Both the position numbers and the translations under genes were made by a program. From M0108 sp963841065 (GTDB taxonomy: Bacteria; Pseudomonadota; Gammaproteobacteria; Chromatiales; Chromatiaceae), in NCBI GenBank assembly GCA_963841065.1, contig CAWJBI010000029.1, forward strand, positions 1 through 64,000: a stretch of 64,000 bases of DNA, in the 5' to 3' direction. Each line of letters opens with the position of its first letter. Within the stretch, counting starts at the first letter, position 1. The notes under the pieces were generated by a model. It ran no database searches, was not told the origin of the DNA, and was given only the letters and a program-made list of their open reading frames with translations. Positions 24,296-32,868 of this stretch are shown piece after piece.

Positions 24296-25996
24296 TTAGT
24301 TGCGCTTCATGACGCCGCCATGCTCGGCGGTGCCGGCATGGGTGGTGAAGGGGTGGGCTAGATATTCGGGCGGGGCCTCGCCCAAGAGTTCGTAAAGTTG
24401 CTGGAGTTGCAGGCGGTAAAGGCGTTCAAAGTCGCTGACCGCCTCGGCGGGATTATCATCGCCGAACCACCAGAACCAGTCAGAGCCCTCACAGGTGGCC
24501 AACTGCATTTCCAGGCGCTCGCGTTCTTCCTCGCTCCAGGTTCGGGAGGCCAGCGCCCGGTCATAGGCAGCCTTGGCGGCACCGAGCATGTCCCAGGCGC
24601 GGTTCTTGTCGGCGTTGCCGATCCAGGTAGAGAGGGTGCCATAGACCCAACTCCCGGCCACCAAGCGTGCGAGGGCGGGGGTCGGTCCGGTGAGACCCTC
24701 CAGCAGACAGGAAAAGGTAGTGAGTTCCAATCGCGGATGGCTGGCCAAGCGGCGGTAAAGTTCCGGCAGAAAGAAGCTGGCGTTGTGGGGGTAATATTCC
24801 CAGGCATTCTCGCCATCCATGATGATGGAGAGGACGCGGTTGGGGCAGCCCTGGGTGACCTCGGCGACGCGCTCCAGGTGTTCGATCAGGTTGGAGACGG
24901 CATCCTGGGCGTGCCAGTCGGCATAGGTGAAGCCGATGAGGTCGGAGATGCCATCATCGCGGAAGAAGCAGGCGATCTGGCCCTGACCCAGCCGGTAGGG
25001 GGTGGTCGGCCAATGTTCTGGCAGACTATCCCCCAATGTGGCGCGCAGGCTGTTATGGAGTACGCGCTGGCCACTGGCGGCCCAGCGCACCCCCTCCTCT
25101 TCCAGCAGACGCAGAGTGGCCGCGCTTAGGGCCCCTTCAGAGGGCCAGCAACCGGCGGGCCGCCGGCCGAAGTGGCGCTCGAAGGTAGCCATGCCACGGC
25201 GGAGATGCCAGCGCGCCCTTTCCTCGCCCCCCGGATAGGCCTGCAACTGCGGCAGCGGGCTATCGGGGACGGATTCCCGGGCACAGCGGATGTCCAGCAG
25301 CAGAGGTAGGATGGGATGGGCGTAGGGGGAGAAGGACAGTTCCACCCGACCCTGATCGGAGAGGCGCCGGTAGCGCGGGACCAGGGCCTGGAGTTGTTCG
25401 CCGATGACGTCCACCAAGGCGCGGCGGTCGTCCAGGGTAAAGCCCCGCCCCTTTCGCTGTAGGGAGTCGATGCGCGGATCGTTGTCGCGAATATGCTCCC
25501 CGGTCCAGGCCAGGTGGTACCAGACCAGGAGGTCGGCCAGGAACTGGTCATTTACGTAGAGGTCGGCCCTGTGATGACGGTCGAACCAGTCCGCCAGATC
25601 TATCAGCTCGCGCAGGCAGGGAAAGCGGTCGATGAGATGGGTCTTATTGGCCTTGCGGCAGGCGCTGATCAGATCGCGACGGGGGGGGGCATCCAAGGGT
25701 AGGCCAGGGCCGGCCAGGGCCGAGAGCAGGGGATCCTGGATGCGCCGGCCGCTGGCCTGCCAGGCCTGGATCTGAGCGCTGTAATCGTCGATCTGCTCCA
25801 GTAGGACCGGGGCGAAGTTGACTACGGCGCGGGCCTGGGGCTGGGCCTCCAGGTGCGCCGCCATATCGGAGTAGTCCTTAATGCCGTGGAGATAGACCCA
25901 TGGCAAATGGTATTCACGCCCACCTGGCCCCCGGTAGTCTGGCTGGTGCATATGCCAGCAGAGCACCACCGGCAGGCGGGTTGGGTCAGCGGACAT
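24296..25996 (-). CDS. glycoside hydrolase family 57 protein
   Basis: GH57 enzymes are retaining alpha-glucan-active amylases, branching enzymes or 4-alpha-glucanotransferases. The 566-residue protein shows region 1 CWHMHQPDYR near residue 13, region 3 CWPSEGALS near 275 and the conserved aspartate region IIMDGENAWEYYP near 390, plus the C-terminal SDWFWWFGDDN typical of the amylase-like subgroup. Its start overlaps the glgC stop by 11 nt. Linked to glgC and glgB, it probably trims or remodels glycogen; the exact activity cannot be told. Confidence 0.9.
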   Translation of the reverse strand: MSADPTRLPVVLCWHMHQPDYRGPGGREYHLPWVYLHGIKDYSDMAAHLEAQPQARAVVNFAPVLLEQIDDYSAQIQAWQASGRRIQDPLLSALAGPGLPLDAPPRRDLISACRKANKTHLIDRFPCLRELIDLADWFDRHHRADLYVNDQFLADLLVWYHLAWTGEHIRDNDPRIDSLQRKGRGFTLDDRRALVDVIGEQLQALVPRYRRLSDQGRVELSFSPYAHPILPLLLDIRCARESVPDSPLPQLQAYPGGEERARWHLRRGMATFERHFGRRPAGCWPSEGALSAATLRLLEEEGVRWAASGQRVLHNSLRATLGDSLPEHWPTTPYRLGQGQIACFFRDDGISDLIGFTYADWHAQDAVSNLIEHLERVAEVTQGCPNRVLSIIMDGENAWEYYPHNASFFLPELYRRLASHPRLELTTFSCLLEGLTGPTPALARLVAGSWVYGTLSTWIGNADKNRAWDMLGAAKAAYDRALASRTWSEEERERLEMQLATCEGSDWFWWFGDDNPAEAVSDFERLYRLQLQQLYELLGEAPPEYLAHPFTTHAGTAEHGGVMKRN

Positions 25997-27257
25997 AACT
26001 GGGTTCCTGCTTGAGCATTTCCGGGGTAACCAGGGTTACCTCGGATTCGGTGACATAGAAGCCGTTGGCGCGATCGCGGTCTGGATCCAGGCCGATGTTC
26101 ATCGCCTCGGGGATGCGGCAACCACGATCAATGACCGCGTTATGGATGCGGCAATTACGGCCCACGTCCACGTCAGGCAGTATTACCGAGTCCTGAACGT
26201 AGGAATAGGAATTGACGCGGACGTTGGAAAAAAGCAGGGAATGGCGAACCACGGCGCCGGAAATGATACAGCCACCAGAAACCATGGAATCCACCGCCAT
26301 GCCCCGGCGCTCCTCGTCGTCGAAGACAAACTTGGCCGGGGGCAATTGCTCCTGATAGGTCCAGATCGGCCAGGAGGCATCGTAGAGGTTTAGGGGCGGG
26401 GTGACGCCGATCAACTCCAGGTTGGCCTGCCAAAAGGCATCGACGGTGCCCACGTCGCGCCAATAGGCCTGCTCGCCGCTGCGCACGTCCCGGAAGGGAT
26501 AGGCCATCACCCGGTACTTTTCGATCACGCCAGGAATGATGTCCTTGCCAAAGTCGCGGCTGGAACCGGGCATATCCGAGTCCCGGATGAGTTGTTCGTA
26601 GAGAAATCCGCGATTGAAGACGTAAATGCCCATGGACGCCAGGGCCACGCCATCACGCCCGGGGATGGGATCGGGCTGATCGGGCTTTTCGGCAAAGTGG
26701 CGGACCCGGTTGTCCCGGTCCACGGACATGACCCCAAATTCCCGGGCCTTGGCCAGATCGACCTCCAGACAGCCCACCGTCATATCGGCGCCCATCTCGA
26801 CGTGCTGGGCGATCATGGCGCCATAATCCATCTTGTAGATATGGTCGCCGGCCAGGATCAGGACATAGTCTGGGTTGTGAGCCCGGATGATGTCCAGATT
26901 CTGGAAGACGGCGTCCGCGGTACCCGCGTACCAGGAGGTCTCGGTGACGCGCTGCTGAGCCGGCCAAAGCTCGACGAACTCGCCGAACTCGCCACGCAGG
27001 AAACCCCAACCCTTCTGAATATGCAGGATGAGGGAGTGGGACTTGTACTGGGTGAGGACGCCGATGCGGCGGATGCCCGAGTTGATGCAGTTCGAGAGCG
27101 GGAAATCGACGATGCGGAACTTGCCGCCAAAGGGCACCGCCGGCTTGGAGCGCCACTTGGTGAGGTCCTGGAGGCGCGAGCCCCGACCACCGGCCAGAAT
27201 CAGGGCCAGGGTGTTGCGGGTGAGGCGGCTGACGAAACGTTGAGTCGAATCCGGCAT
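25986..27257 (-). CDS. glgC: glucose-1-phosphate adenylyltransferase
   Basis: GlgC makes ADP-glucose, the committed step of bacterial glycogen synthesis. The 423-residue protein has the nucleotide loop ALILAGGRGSRLQDLTKWRSKPAVPFGGKFRIVDFPLSNC (residues 15-56), the YAGTADAVFQN segment, HFAEKPDQPDPIPG with the sugar-phosphate lysine, and C-terminal left-handed beta-helix repeats (SGGCIISGAVVRHSLLFSNVRVNS). Family members are allosterically controlled by glycolytic intermediates. It is the first gene of the leftward glgC-GH57-unknown run and is divergent from glgB, 119 bp away. Confidence 0.96.
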   Translation of the reverse strand: MPDSTQRFVSRLTRNTLALILAGGRGSRLQDLTKWRSKPAVPFGGKFRIVDFPLSNCINSGIRRIGVLTQYKSHSLILHIQKGWGFLRGEFGEFVELWPAQQRVTETSWYAGTADAVFQNLDIIRAHNPDYVLILAGDHIYKMDYGAMIAQHVEMGADMTVGCLEVDLAKAREFGVMSVDRDNRVRHFAEKPDQPDPIPGRDGVALASMGIYVFNRGFLYEQLIRDSDMPGSSRDFGKDIIPGVIEKYRVMAYPFRDVRSGEQAYWRDVGTVDAFWQANLELIGVTPPLNLYDASWPIWTYQEQLPPAKFVFDDEERRGMAVDSMVSGGCIISGAVVRHSLLFSNVRVNSYSYVQDSVILPDVDVGRNCRIHNAVIDRGCRIPEAMNIGLDPDRDRANGFYVTESEVTLVTPEMLKQEPSYVR

Positions 27258-27376
27258 GGAGAACCCCCTCGGCGATGGCTAATTTTGGCTGGCGTTTGGC
27301 TAAACACAAGGCTCCCTTATGGTAACATCATCCGCCGTTAAGCCATCGCCTCTTGCCGTGTAGGAGACACGCCGTC

Positions 27377-29629
27377 ATGCCCACGGGAACCCCCGCCACC
27401 GCCCAACTCCCCGAACACCTCCAGCGCATCCTCGAGGCCCGCCATCATGATCCCTTCGAGGTCCTGGGCCGCCATGTCAAGGACGGCGTATGCACCCTGA
27501 GGCTCTTTCTGCCCAAGGCCGAACGGGCGCGGGTCGCGGGGACCCAGGTGGAGGTCCCACGCATCGAGGGCACCGATCTCTTCGTCTGGGAGGGCGATCC
27601 CGCCCAGGTCCCACCCGGCTATCGCATCGACTGGACCGACCCTCAAGGTCAGGTCCATCGCCTCATTGACCCCTACGCCTTCCCCGCCCAACTCGGGGAC
27701 TTCGACCTGCACCTCTTTGGCGAGGGCCGCCACTGGCATGCCTACCGTTTTCTTGGCGCCCATCCGCGTGTCGTGGCGGGGGTAGCTGGTACCCTCTTCG
27801 CCGTCTGGGCGCCCAACGCTCAGCGCGTCAGCGTGGTGGGTGACTTCAATGCCTGGGACGGGCGCGTTCATCCCATGCGGGCACGCGGCGGCTCCGGGGT
27901 CTGGGAAATCTTCCTGCCGGCCCTCGGGTCGGGCGAGTTCTACAAATTCGAGCTACGCGACCAGCATGGCAACACCCACGTTAAAATCGACCCCTATGCC
28001 ACCGCTTTTCAGACCCGCCCTGAAACGGCCTGCATCACCCAGGCCGACAGCGAATTCGCCTGGGACGACGCCGCCTGGCTAGAGGAACGTGCCCAGGCCG
28101 ATTGGTCACACCAGCCGCTGTCGGTCTATGAGGTACACCTCAGTTCCTGGCAACGCAGCGCCGATGGCAACTTCCTCGGCTACCGCGAGATCGCGGAGCG
28201 CCTGGCGGACTATGTCCAGGCGGCGGGCTTCACCCACGTCGAGCTCCTGCCCATTACCGAGCACCCGCTGGATGCCTCCTGGGGCTACCAGACCACGGGC
28301 TATTTTGCCCCCACCAGCCGCTTCGGCGCACCGGAGGACTTCCGCTGGTTTGTGAATCACCTGCATCGCAAGGGTATCGGCGTCCTCCTTGACTGGGTTC
28401 CCGCCCACTTCCCCCGCGATACCTTCGCCCTGGCCCGCTACGATGGCTCGGCCCTCTACGAACACGAGGACCCGCGCCTGGGCGAACATAAGGATTGGGG
28501 CACCCTGATCTTTAATTTCGGGCGTAACGAGGTAAAAAACTTCCTGCTCTCCAGCGCCCTCTTCTGGCTGGAGGAGTTCCACCTGGACGGCCTACGGGTG
28601 GACGCGGTGGCATCCATGCTCTACCTGGACTATTCCCGCAACGCCGGCGAGTGGATACCCAACCGCTATGGCGGCAACGAGAACCTGGAGGCGGTGGACT
28701 TCCTGCGCCAGCTCAATGAGGTCACCCACGGCCAGCACCCCGGCACCCTCATGATCGCCGAGGAATCCACCGCCTGGCCGGCGGTCTCGCGGCCGACCTT
28801 CGCCGGCGGCCTGGGCTTCACCATGAAGTGGAACATGGGCTGGATGCACGACACCCTGGCCTACTTCTCCAAGGACCCGATCTACCGGCATTATCATCAC
28901 GACATGCTGACTTTCGGGCTGCTGTACGCCTTCACCGAGAACTTCGTCCTGCCCTTCTCCCATGACGAGGTGGTACACGGCAAGCACTCTCTGCTCGACC
29001 GCATGCCCGGCGACGGCTGGCGCAAGTTTGCCGGGCTGCGCCTGCTCTATGCCTTCATGTTCACCTATCCAGGCAAGAAGCTGCTCTTCCAGGGCTGTGA
29101 GTTCGGACAGGGGCGAGAATGGGACTTCGCCGCCGAGTTGGATTGGTACCTGCTCGAACGTGAGCCTCATCAGGGCATTCACCAACTGGTCGCGGACCTT
29201 AACCGTCTCTATCGCCGGCAGCGTGCCCTGTACGACCTGGACTTTCAGGATACGGGATTCGAATGGATTGACTGTAACGACAGTTCCCAGGCCGTCCTGA
29301 GCTACCTGCGCAAGGACCGCACCGGGGAGGCCAAGGTGTTAGCCCTGTTCAACTTTACCCCGGTGCCGCGCCCCGGCTACCGCCTCGGGGTACCCGAGGC
29401 CGGTTTTTACCGCGAGCTCATCAACTCGGACGCCGAGATCTATGGCGGCAGCTCCTTTGGCGAGCGCGTGGGTGGCGCCTCCGAACCCGTGGAATGGATG
29501 GGACGACCCCATTCCATCCTCGTGGATCTGCCCCCCCTCGCGGGTGTCGTCCTCGTACTCGACCCCACTGCCGAGCCAGGCGAGCCCACCCGGGAGCCCG
29601 ATGAGGCCCAGGACGCGGATGCGCAATAA
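27377..29629 (+). CDS. glgB: 1,4-alpha-glucan branching enzyme (GH13)
   Basis: GlgB introduces alpha-1,6 branches into glycogen. The 750-residue protein has an N-terminal CBM48 module (FAVWAPNAQRVSVVGDFNAWDG near residue 140) and a GH13 barrel with nucleophile Asp409 (GLRVDAVASMLYLDYSR), acid/base Glu462 (MIAEESTAWP) and Asp530 (FSHDEVVHGK). ATG 27377 is chosen over an upstream in-frame start because it follows GGAG and gives a normal N-terminus. The product ends in a short acidic tail. It is divergent from glgC, so a shared control region of about 120 bp is likely. Confidence 0.96.
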   Translation: MPTGTPATAQLPEHLQRILEARHHDPFEVLGRHVKDGVCTLRLFLPKAERARVAGTQVEVPRIEGTDLFVWEGDPAQVPPGYRIDWTDPQGQVHRLIDPYAFPAQLGDFDLHLFGEGRHWHAYRFLGAHPRVVAGVAGTLFAVWAPNAQRVSVVGDFNAWDGRVHPMRARGGSGVWEIFLPALGSGEFYKFELRDQHGNTHVKIDPYATAFQTRPETACITQADSEFAWDDAAWLEERAQADWSHQPLSVYEVHLSSWQRSADGNFLGYREIAERLADYVQAAGFTHVELLPITEHPLDASWGYQTTGYFAPTSRFGAPEDFRWFVNHLHRKGIGVLLDWVPAHFPRDTFALARYDGSALYEHEDPRLGEHKDWGTLIFNFGRNEVKNFLLSSALFWLEEFHLDGLRVDAVASMLYLDYSRNAGEWIPNRYGGNENLEAVDFLRQLNEVTHGQHPGTLMIAEESTAWPAVSRPTFAGGLGFTMKWNMGWMHDTLAYFSKDPIYRHYHHDMLTFGLLYAFTENFVLPFSHDEVVHGKHSLLDRMPGDGWRKFAGLRLLYAFMFTYPGKKLLFQGCEFGQGREWDFAAELDWYLLEREPHQGIHQLVADLNRLYRRQRALYDLDFQDTGFEWIDCNDSSQAVLSYLRKDRTGEAKVLALFNFTPVPRPGYRLGVPEAGFYRELINSDAEIYGGSSFGERVGGASEPVEWMGRPHSILVDLPPLAGVVLVLDPTAEPGEPTREPDEAQDADAQ

Positions 29630-29669
29630 ACACTTATGATTGCCTAGGGGAAGCCCCTTAAACCGGTCT

Positions 29670-29698
29670 GGCTGGGGTTCGTACTGCTGACCCCAGCC
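29670..29698. terminator. hairpin between glgB and the hemerythrin gene
   Basis: GGCTGGGGT (29670-29678) and ACCCCAGCC (29690-29698) form a perfect 9-bp stem with an 11-nt loop. It lies 40 bp after the glgB stop and 37 bp before the end of the convergent hemerythrin gene. It is placed to serve both transcripts, although neither side has a strong T-run. Confidence 0.5.
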
Positions 29699-29734
29699 GG
29701 AGATTGGCCGAAGAAACGTCTCGGCGAGCGCCGA

Positions 29735-30283
29735 TCAAACCCTGGCCTGGGACGAGAGATGCTTGTAAATCGTATGGATACGCTGCAAATCCGTCTCGCT
29801 TAGCAGCGGATCTATGGTCTGCGCCACCTCGTCCTGAATCGCCGCCCAGTCCTCTTCCTTCAACACCCGACGGGCCAGGGGAAAGGCCTCGGCCTCTTCG
29901 AGGTCGAGATGAGCACGCAGGGTCGCGACCATTTCCCGGCCGTAGGCCTCGATCTGATCCCGGCGCTGGACCTCGTCGTTGATGACCCCGTCGACGGCTT
30001 GGCGGAAATTGTGGGTCATCTCGTTCAGGGCCTGGTGCTGGCGTGTGAGGACATCCAGGTAGGCCTGGTGCTGGCCCGCCAGGCGGAGACGCTCGCGGAT
30101 CAACTCCTCCATGGGATGGTGGATCTGGTCCGAATACTCCTCCATGTACTGCAGCAGCTCGCTGAGGATTTCGTAGTCCGGCTCCCGGCCGTCGTGAAAC
30201 CTGGCCAGAATATCGTCCAACAGGTCGAGCAACTGGCTGATCTGCTTGTGCTCATGATGGAGGCGATCAAGTACTTGCGTCAT
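29735..30283 (-). CDS. hemerythrin HHE-domain protein
   Basis: The 182-residue all-helical protein begins LDRLHHEHKQISQLLDLLDDIL and carries the histidine/glutamate ligands of a di-iron site in HHEH, HPMEELIRER, LTRQHQALNEM and LRAHLDLEEAEAFPLA. Such proteins act as oxygen, nitric oxide or redox sensors or in iron handling. No signal peptide is present, so it is cytoplasmic. It stands alone, convergent with glgB and 124 bp downstream of the potassium channel gene. Confidence 0.88.
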   Translation of the reverse strand: MTQVLDRLHHEHKQISQLLDLLDDILARFHDGREPDYEILSELLQYMEEYSDQIHHPMEELIRERLRLAGQHQAYLDVLTRQHQALNEMTHNFRQAVDGVINDEVQRRDQIEAYGREMVATLRAHLDLEEAEAFPLARRVLKEEDWAAIQDEVAQTIDPLLSETDLQRIHTIYKHLSSQARV

Positions 30284-30407
30284 GGGTCATAGTCCTCTTC
30301 AAATGGATGCAGGCTCCAACGGCTCGGCCAGCATGACGGGAAAATAGTCAAGGCCTAGTATGGCATAGTTGGGCTCGGGTGGCGCCAATGGCCACCCTGG
30401 GCATGGC

Positions 30408-32132
30408 TTATACCCTCTGGCCAGCCAGCGATTTGATCCGCCCCGAGAGCCAATGCCAGAGGGTCCCCTCGGGGGAACTGGCACCCGTGAGGACGTAATT
30501 GAGGGAGTGGACGTTCTGCAAGGTCCAACCCAGGCGGGAGCGGCCCCGGGGACGGCCGCACAGAAGCAGGCGATCGCCAGGGCCGATCCGACGGTCCTGG
30601 GATGGCAAGAGTTCGCGCGCCTCGCCTTGGACTAGCAGCAAGGGAATGATGGGCAGGGTGTGTTCGCGGGCGCGGGGATCGCGCAAGAGGGTACCCAAGG
30701 TGACCTCCGCGCCCCGCCCTGTCATAACGCAGATGGCATGGGCGCTTTCGTCATCGAAGGCAACCTCCCACACATCCGGCACCTGGTGGTCAACCAGGGC
30801 CAGGATGCGACTCACCAGCTCGCAAGACCAGGCGTGGTCCTGAAATCGAACAAGCTGCTCGAACTCGGTAAGCAGGGGGGTAACCAAAAGGATGCGGATG
30901 CGGTCGGCAATGATGGTGCTCGGGTGCATCACGATGTCGGCGCCCACCGCCCGGAAGAGTTCCTCGTTATCCTTGTGATTCTCCCGCACCACGATAAAGA
31001 GATTGGGGTTGAGGGTTCGTGCCGTCATGACAATGGAGAGGTTGTTGGCATCGTTATGGGTGCCCACCACCAGACCCACGGCGCGCCGCACGCCCGCCTG
31101 TTCCAGGGTATGGGCCTCGGTTCCCCACCCCAGGACCAGGGGTATCCCTTCGGGCTTTCCGGTCAATTCCGGTGCGGCCTCCACCAACACCAAATCCATC
31201 CCCCGCGCGCCAAGATTGGCCGCGATCGCCTTGCCAAATCGCCCATAACCACAGAGGATCCACAGTCCCGCGGCGGGCGGCATGTGGGGATCCTGGAGGG
31301 GTTCGCCCTGCAGGCCGGACAGCCAGTCCCTCATCAGGGTCAGGCAAGGGGTGGCGATGGCCATGGCCAGGTAGGCGCCAAATATATCGAAAGGGTCGTA
31401 GATAAAATCGGTACCGAAGGAGGCCATGTTGGCCTCCACCTCATGGGAGTCGGCACGGCAGACGACCTTGACCTCGGGATGCATCAGCTTGGCGGCGATG
31501 GCGATCTTGAGGTTGGTCTCGTTAACGTCGGTCAAGGCCACCACGGCCGCGCACAAGGGGTGCTTGAGCCCCGCCTCCAACAGATGATGGGGACGACGCG
31601 CGTCGCCATGCAGGGCGGGCACATACTCGCGCAGATTTTCCAGCTGAAGCAGATCGACCCGTTCCTGGCGCTGATCGATCACCACCGCGTGCCGATTGCC
31701 ATCGGTAATGGCCTGAACCAGTGCGCTACCCGTCTCCCCATAGCCACAGACCAGGTAAAAGGGTTCCCTCATCCGCCGGATGCGCCGGGCAAAGCGCAAC
31801 TCCGCCAGGGAGTGTTGAAAGGTCATATCCTGGAGCAGGGCGATCAGGGTGCCGATAGAGTAGAACCAGCCCACCACCGTCAGATAGATGGCAATGGTGA
31901 CCCAGGCGCGTTGGGCATCGGTAAAGGCATAGGGGATCTCGCCAAAGCCGATGGTGGTGGCGGTGTAGCTGAAAAAGTAGAAGGCATGGAAAAAATCCAT
32001 GTGCCAGAGATTGCCCTGGGCGTCCTGGCCTGGGATCAGCACCAGCCCCATGACGGAGACCGAGTAGATGATAATGAGGACGATCAGCGGGGCGCGCATG
32101 CGCCGGAAGATCAGGAAAGCGACGTTATCCAT
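30408..32132 (-). CDS. potassium channel with two RCK (TrkA-N) domains
   Basis: This 574-residue ion channel subunit has two membrane helices (LIVLIIIYSVSVMGLVLI near 15-32 and WVTIAIYLTVVGWFYSIGTLIALL near 75-98) around a pore loop with selectivity filter TATTIGFGE (a GFG rather than GYG variant). Two Rossmann RCK domains follow, beginning FYLVCGYGETGSALVQAI (near 122) and LWILCGYGRFGKAIAANLG (near 290), and a TrkA-C-like end (RRIGPGDRLLLCG). The second glycine-rich loop and acidic strand end suggest nucleotide gating. It is preceded by a DUF6394-type gene. Confidence 0.9.
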   Translation of the reverse strand: MDNVAFLIFRRMRAPLIVLIIIYSVSVMGLVLIPGQDAQGNLWHMDFFHAFYFFSYTATTIGFGEIPYAFTDAQRAWVTIAIYLTVVGWFYSIGTLIALLQDMTFQHSLAELRFARRIRRMREPFYLVCGYGETGSALVQAITDGNRHAVVIDQRQERVDLLQLENLREYVPALHGDARRPHHLLEAGLKHPLCAAVVALTDVNETNLKIAIAAKLMHPEVKVVCRADSHEVEANMASFGTDFIYDPFDIFGAYLAMAIATPCLTLMRDWLSGLQGEPLQDPHMPPAAGLWILCGYGRFGKAIAANLGARGMDLVLVEAAPELTGKPEGIPLVLGWGTEAHTLEQAGVRRAVGLVVGTHNDANNLSIVMTARTLNPNLFIVVRENHKDNEELFRAVGADIVMHPSTIIADRIRILLVTPLLTEFEQLVRFQDHAWSCELVSRILALVDHQVPDVWEVAFDDESAHAICVMTGRGAEVTLGTLLRDPRAREHTLPIIPLLLVQGEARELLPSQDRRIGPGDRLLLCGRPRGRSRLGWTLQNVHSLNYVLTGASSPEGTLWHWLSGRIKSLAGQRV

Positions 32133-32230
32133 GGGAATCAGTCAACCCTATGGCATATTCCAGGTGCCCACTGGCCACGGGGTGGGCGGCCTTGCCTTAA
32201 CCAGGCCCCAGGGCAAAGGGGGGCCACGCA

Positions 32231-32614
32231 TTAGCGCCGCAGCATGACGGTCTCGATGACCAGCAGCACGACCGAGATGACATTGGCGATCATGGCGCCG
32301 CCGCTCAGGGAGACGATGCTGGCGGTTACCCCAGGCGTCAGGCCCGTCGCCGCGACATGCACCGCCACCGCCCAGACGACCACGGCGGCGATGAGTTGCA
32401 GCATGGCCGCCAGGCTGGTGGCCAGGAGTACGGCCCCCAACTGGGTGCGGTCCCCAAACTTGAGCACCGTGGCGATCGCGTTCACCACCAGCGTGGCAAA
32501 GAGTTCCCACACATGGTGATGCTCGGGATTGTCCACATCGCCGACAAAAAACCCAAAGTTAAGGGTCAGTGCCAGGACGATGAAGAAGCCAAAGACAACC
32601 TTTTCAGGATTCAT
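32231..32614 (-). CDS. DUF6394-type small membrane protein
   Basis: The 127-residue product has about four hydrophobic helices (VVFGFFIVLALTLNFGFFVGD, LGAVLLATSLAAMLQLIAAVVVWAVAVHVAA, MIANVISVVLLVIETVML). MNPEKVVFGFF at ATG 32614 is the natural start; an open frame continues upstream without support. I believe this is the family called DUF6394. It is encoded directly upstream of the potassium channel in the same direction (98 bp gap), a linkage that suggests an ion-transport accessory role, though no activity is known to me. Confidence 0.7.
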   Translation of the reverse strand: MNPEKVVFGFFIVLALTLNFGFFVGDVDNPEHHHVWELFATLVVNAIATVLKFGDRTQLGAVLLATSLAAMLQLIAAVVVWAVAVHVAATGLTPGVTASIVSLSGGAMIANVISVVLLVIETVMLRR

Positions 32615-32868
32615 GGAGATACCTGGCATGGGACTGGGACTGGGGGAAGCACCGCCCTCCCCCATCCTGGGTGAAGGGGGCGCGGGGTGACGAATTATCC
32701 CCCCCAAGCCAGGGCAGGTAAAGAAATCGTAAATGCCATGATGGGCGAGGCACATCACTCTGGCCCCTTGCCAAGCTCGGTATCATCCTTGCCGTGTTTT
32801 GCCCATCCGCAGTAGCCCTGGCTGGCCCGCCTTTAGCCCGGCCAGACACTCGGCCAGACCGCGGTCCC

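Noticed and set aside
30660..32234. A 524-codon open frame opposite the potassium channel
   Set aside because: It is antisense to a clear channel gene with a filter and two RCK domains.
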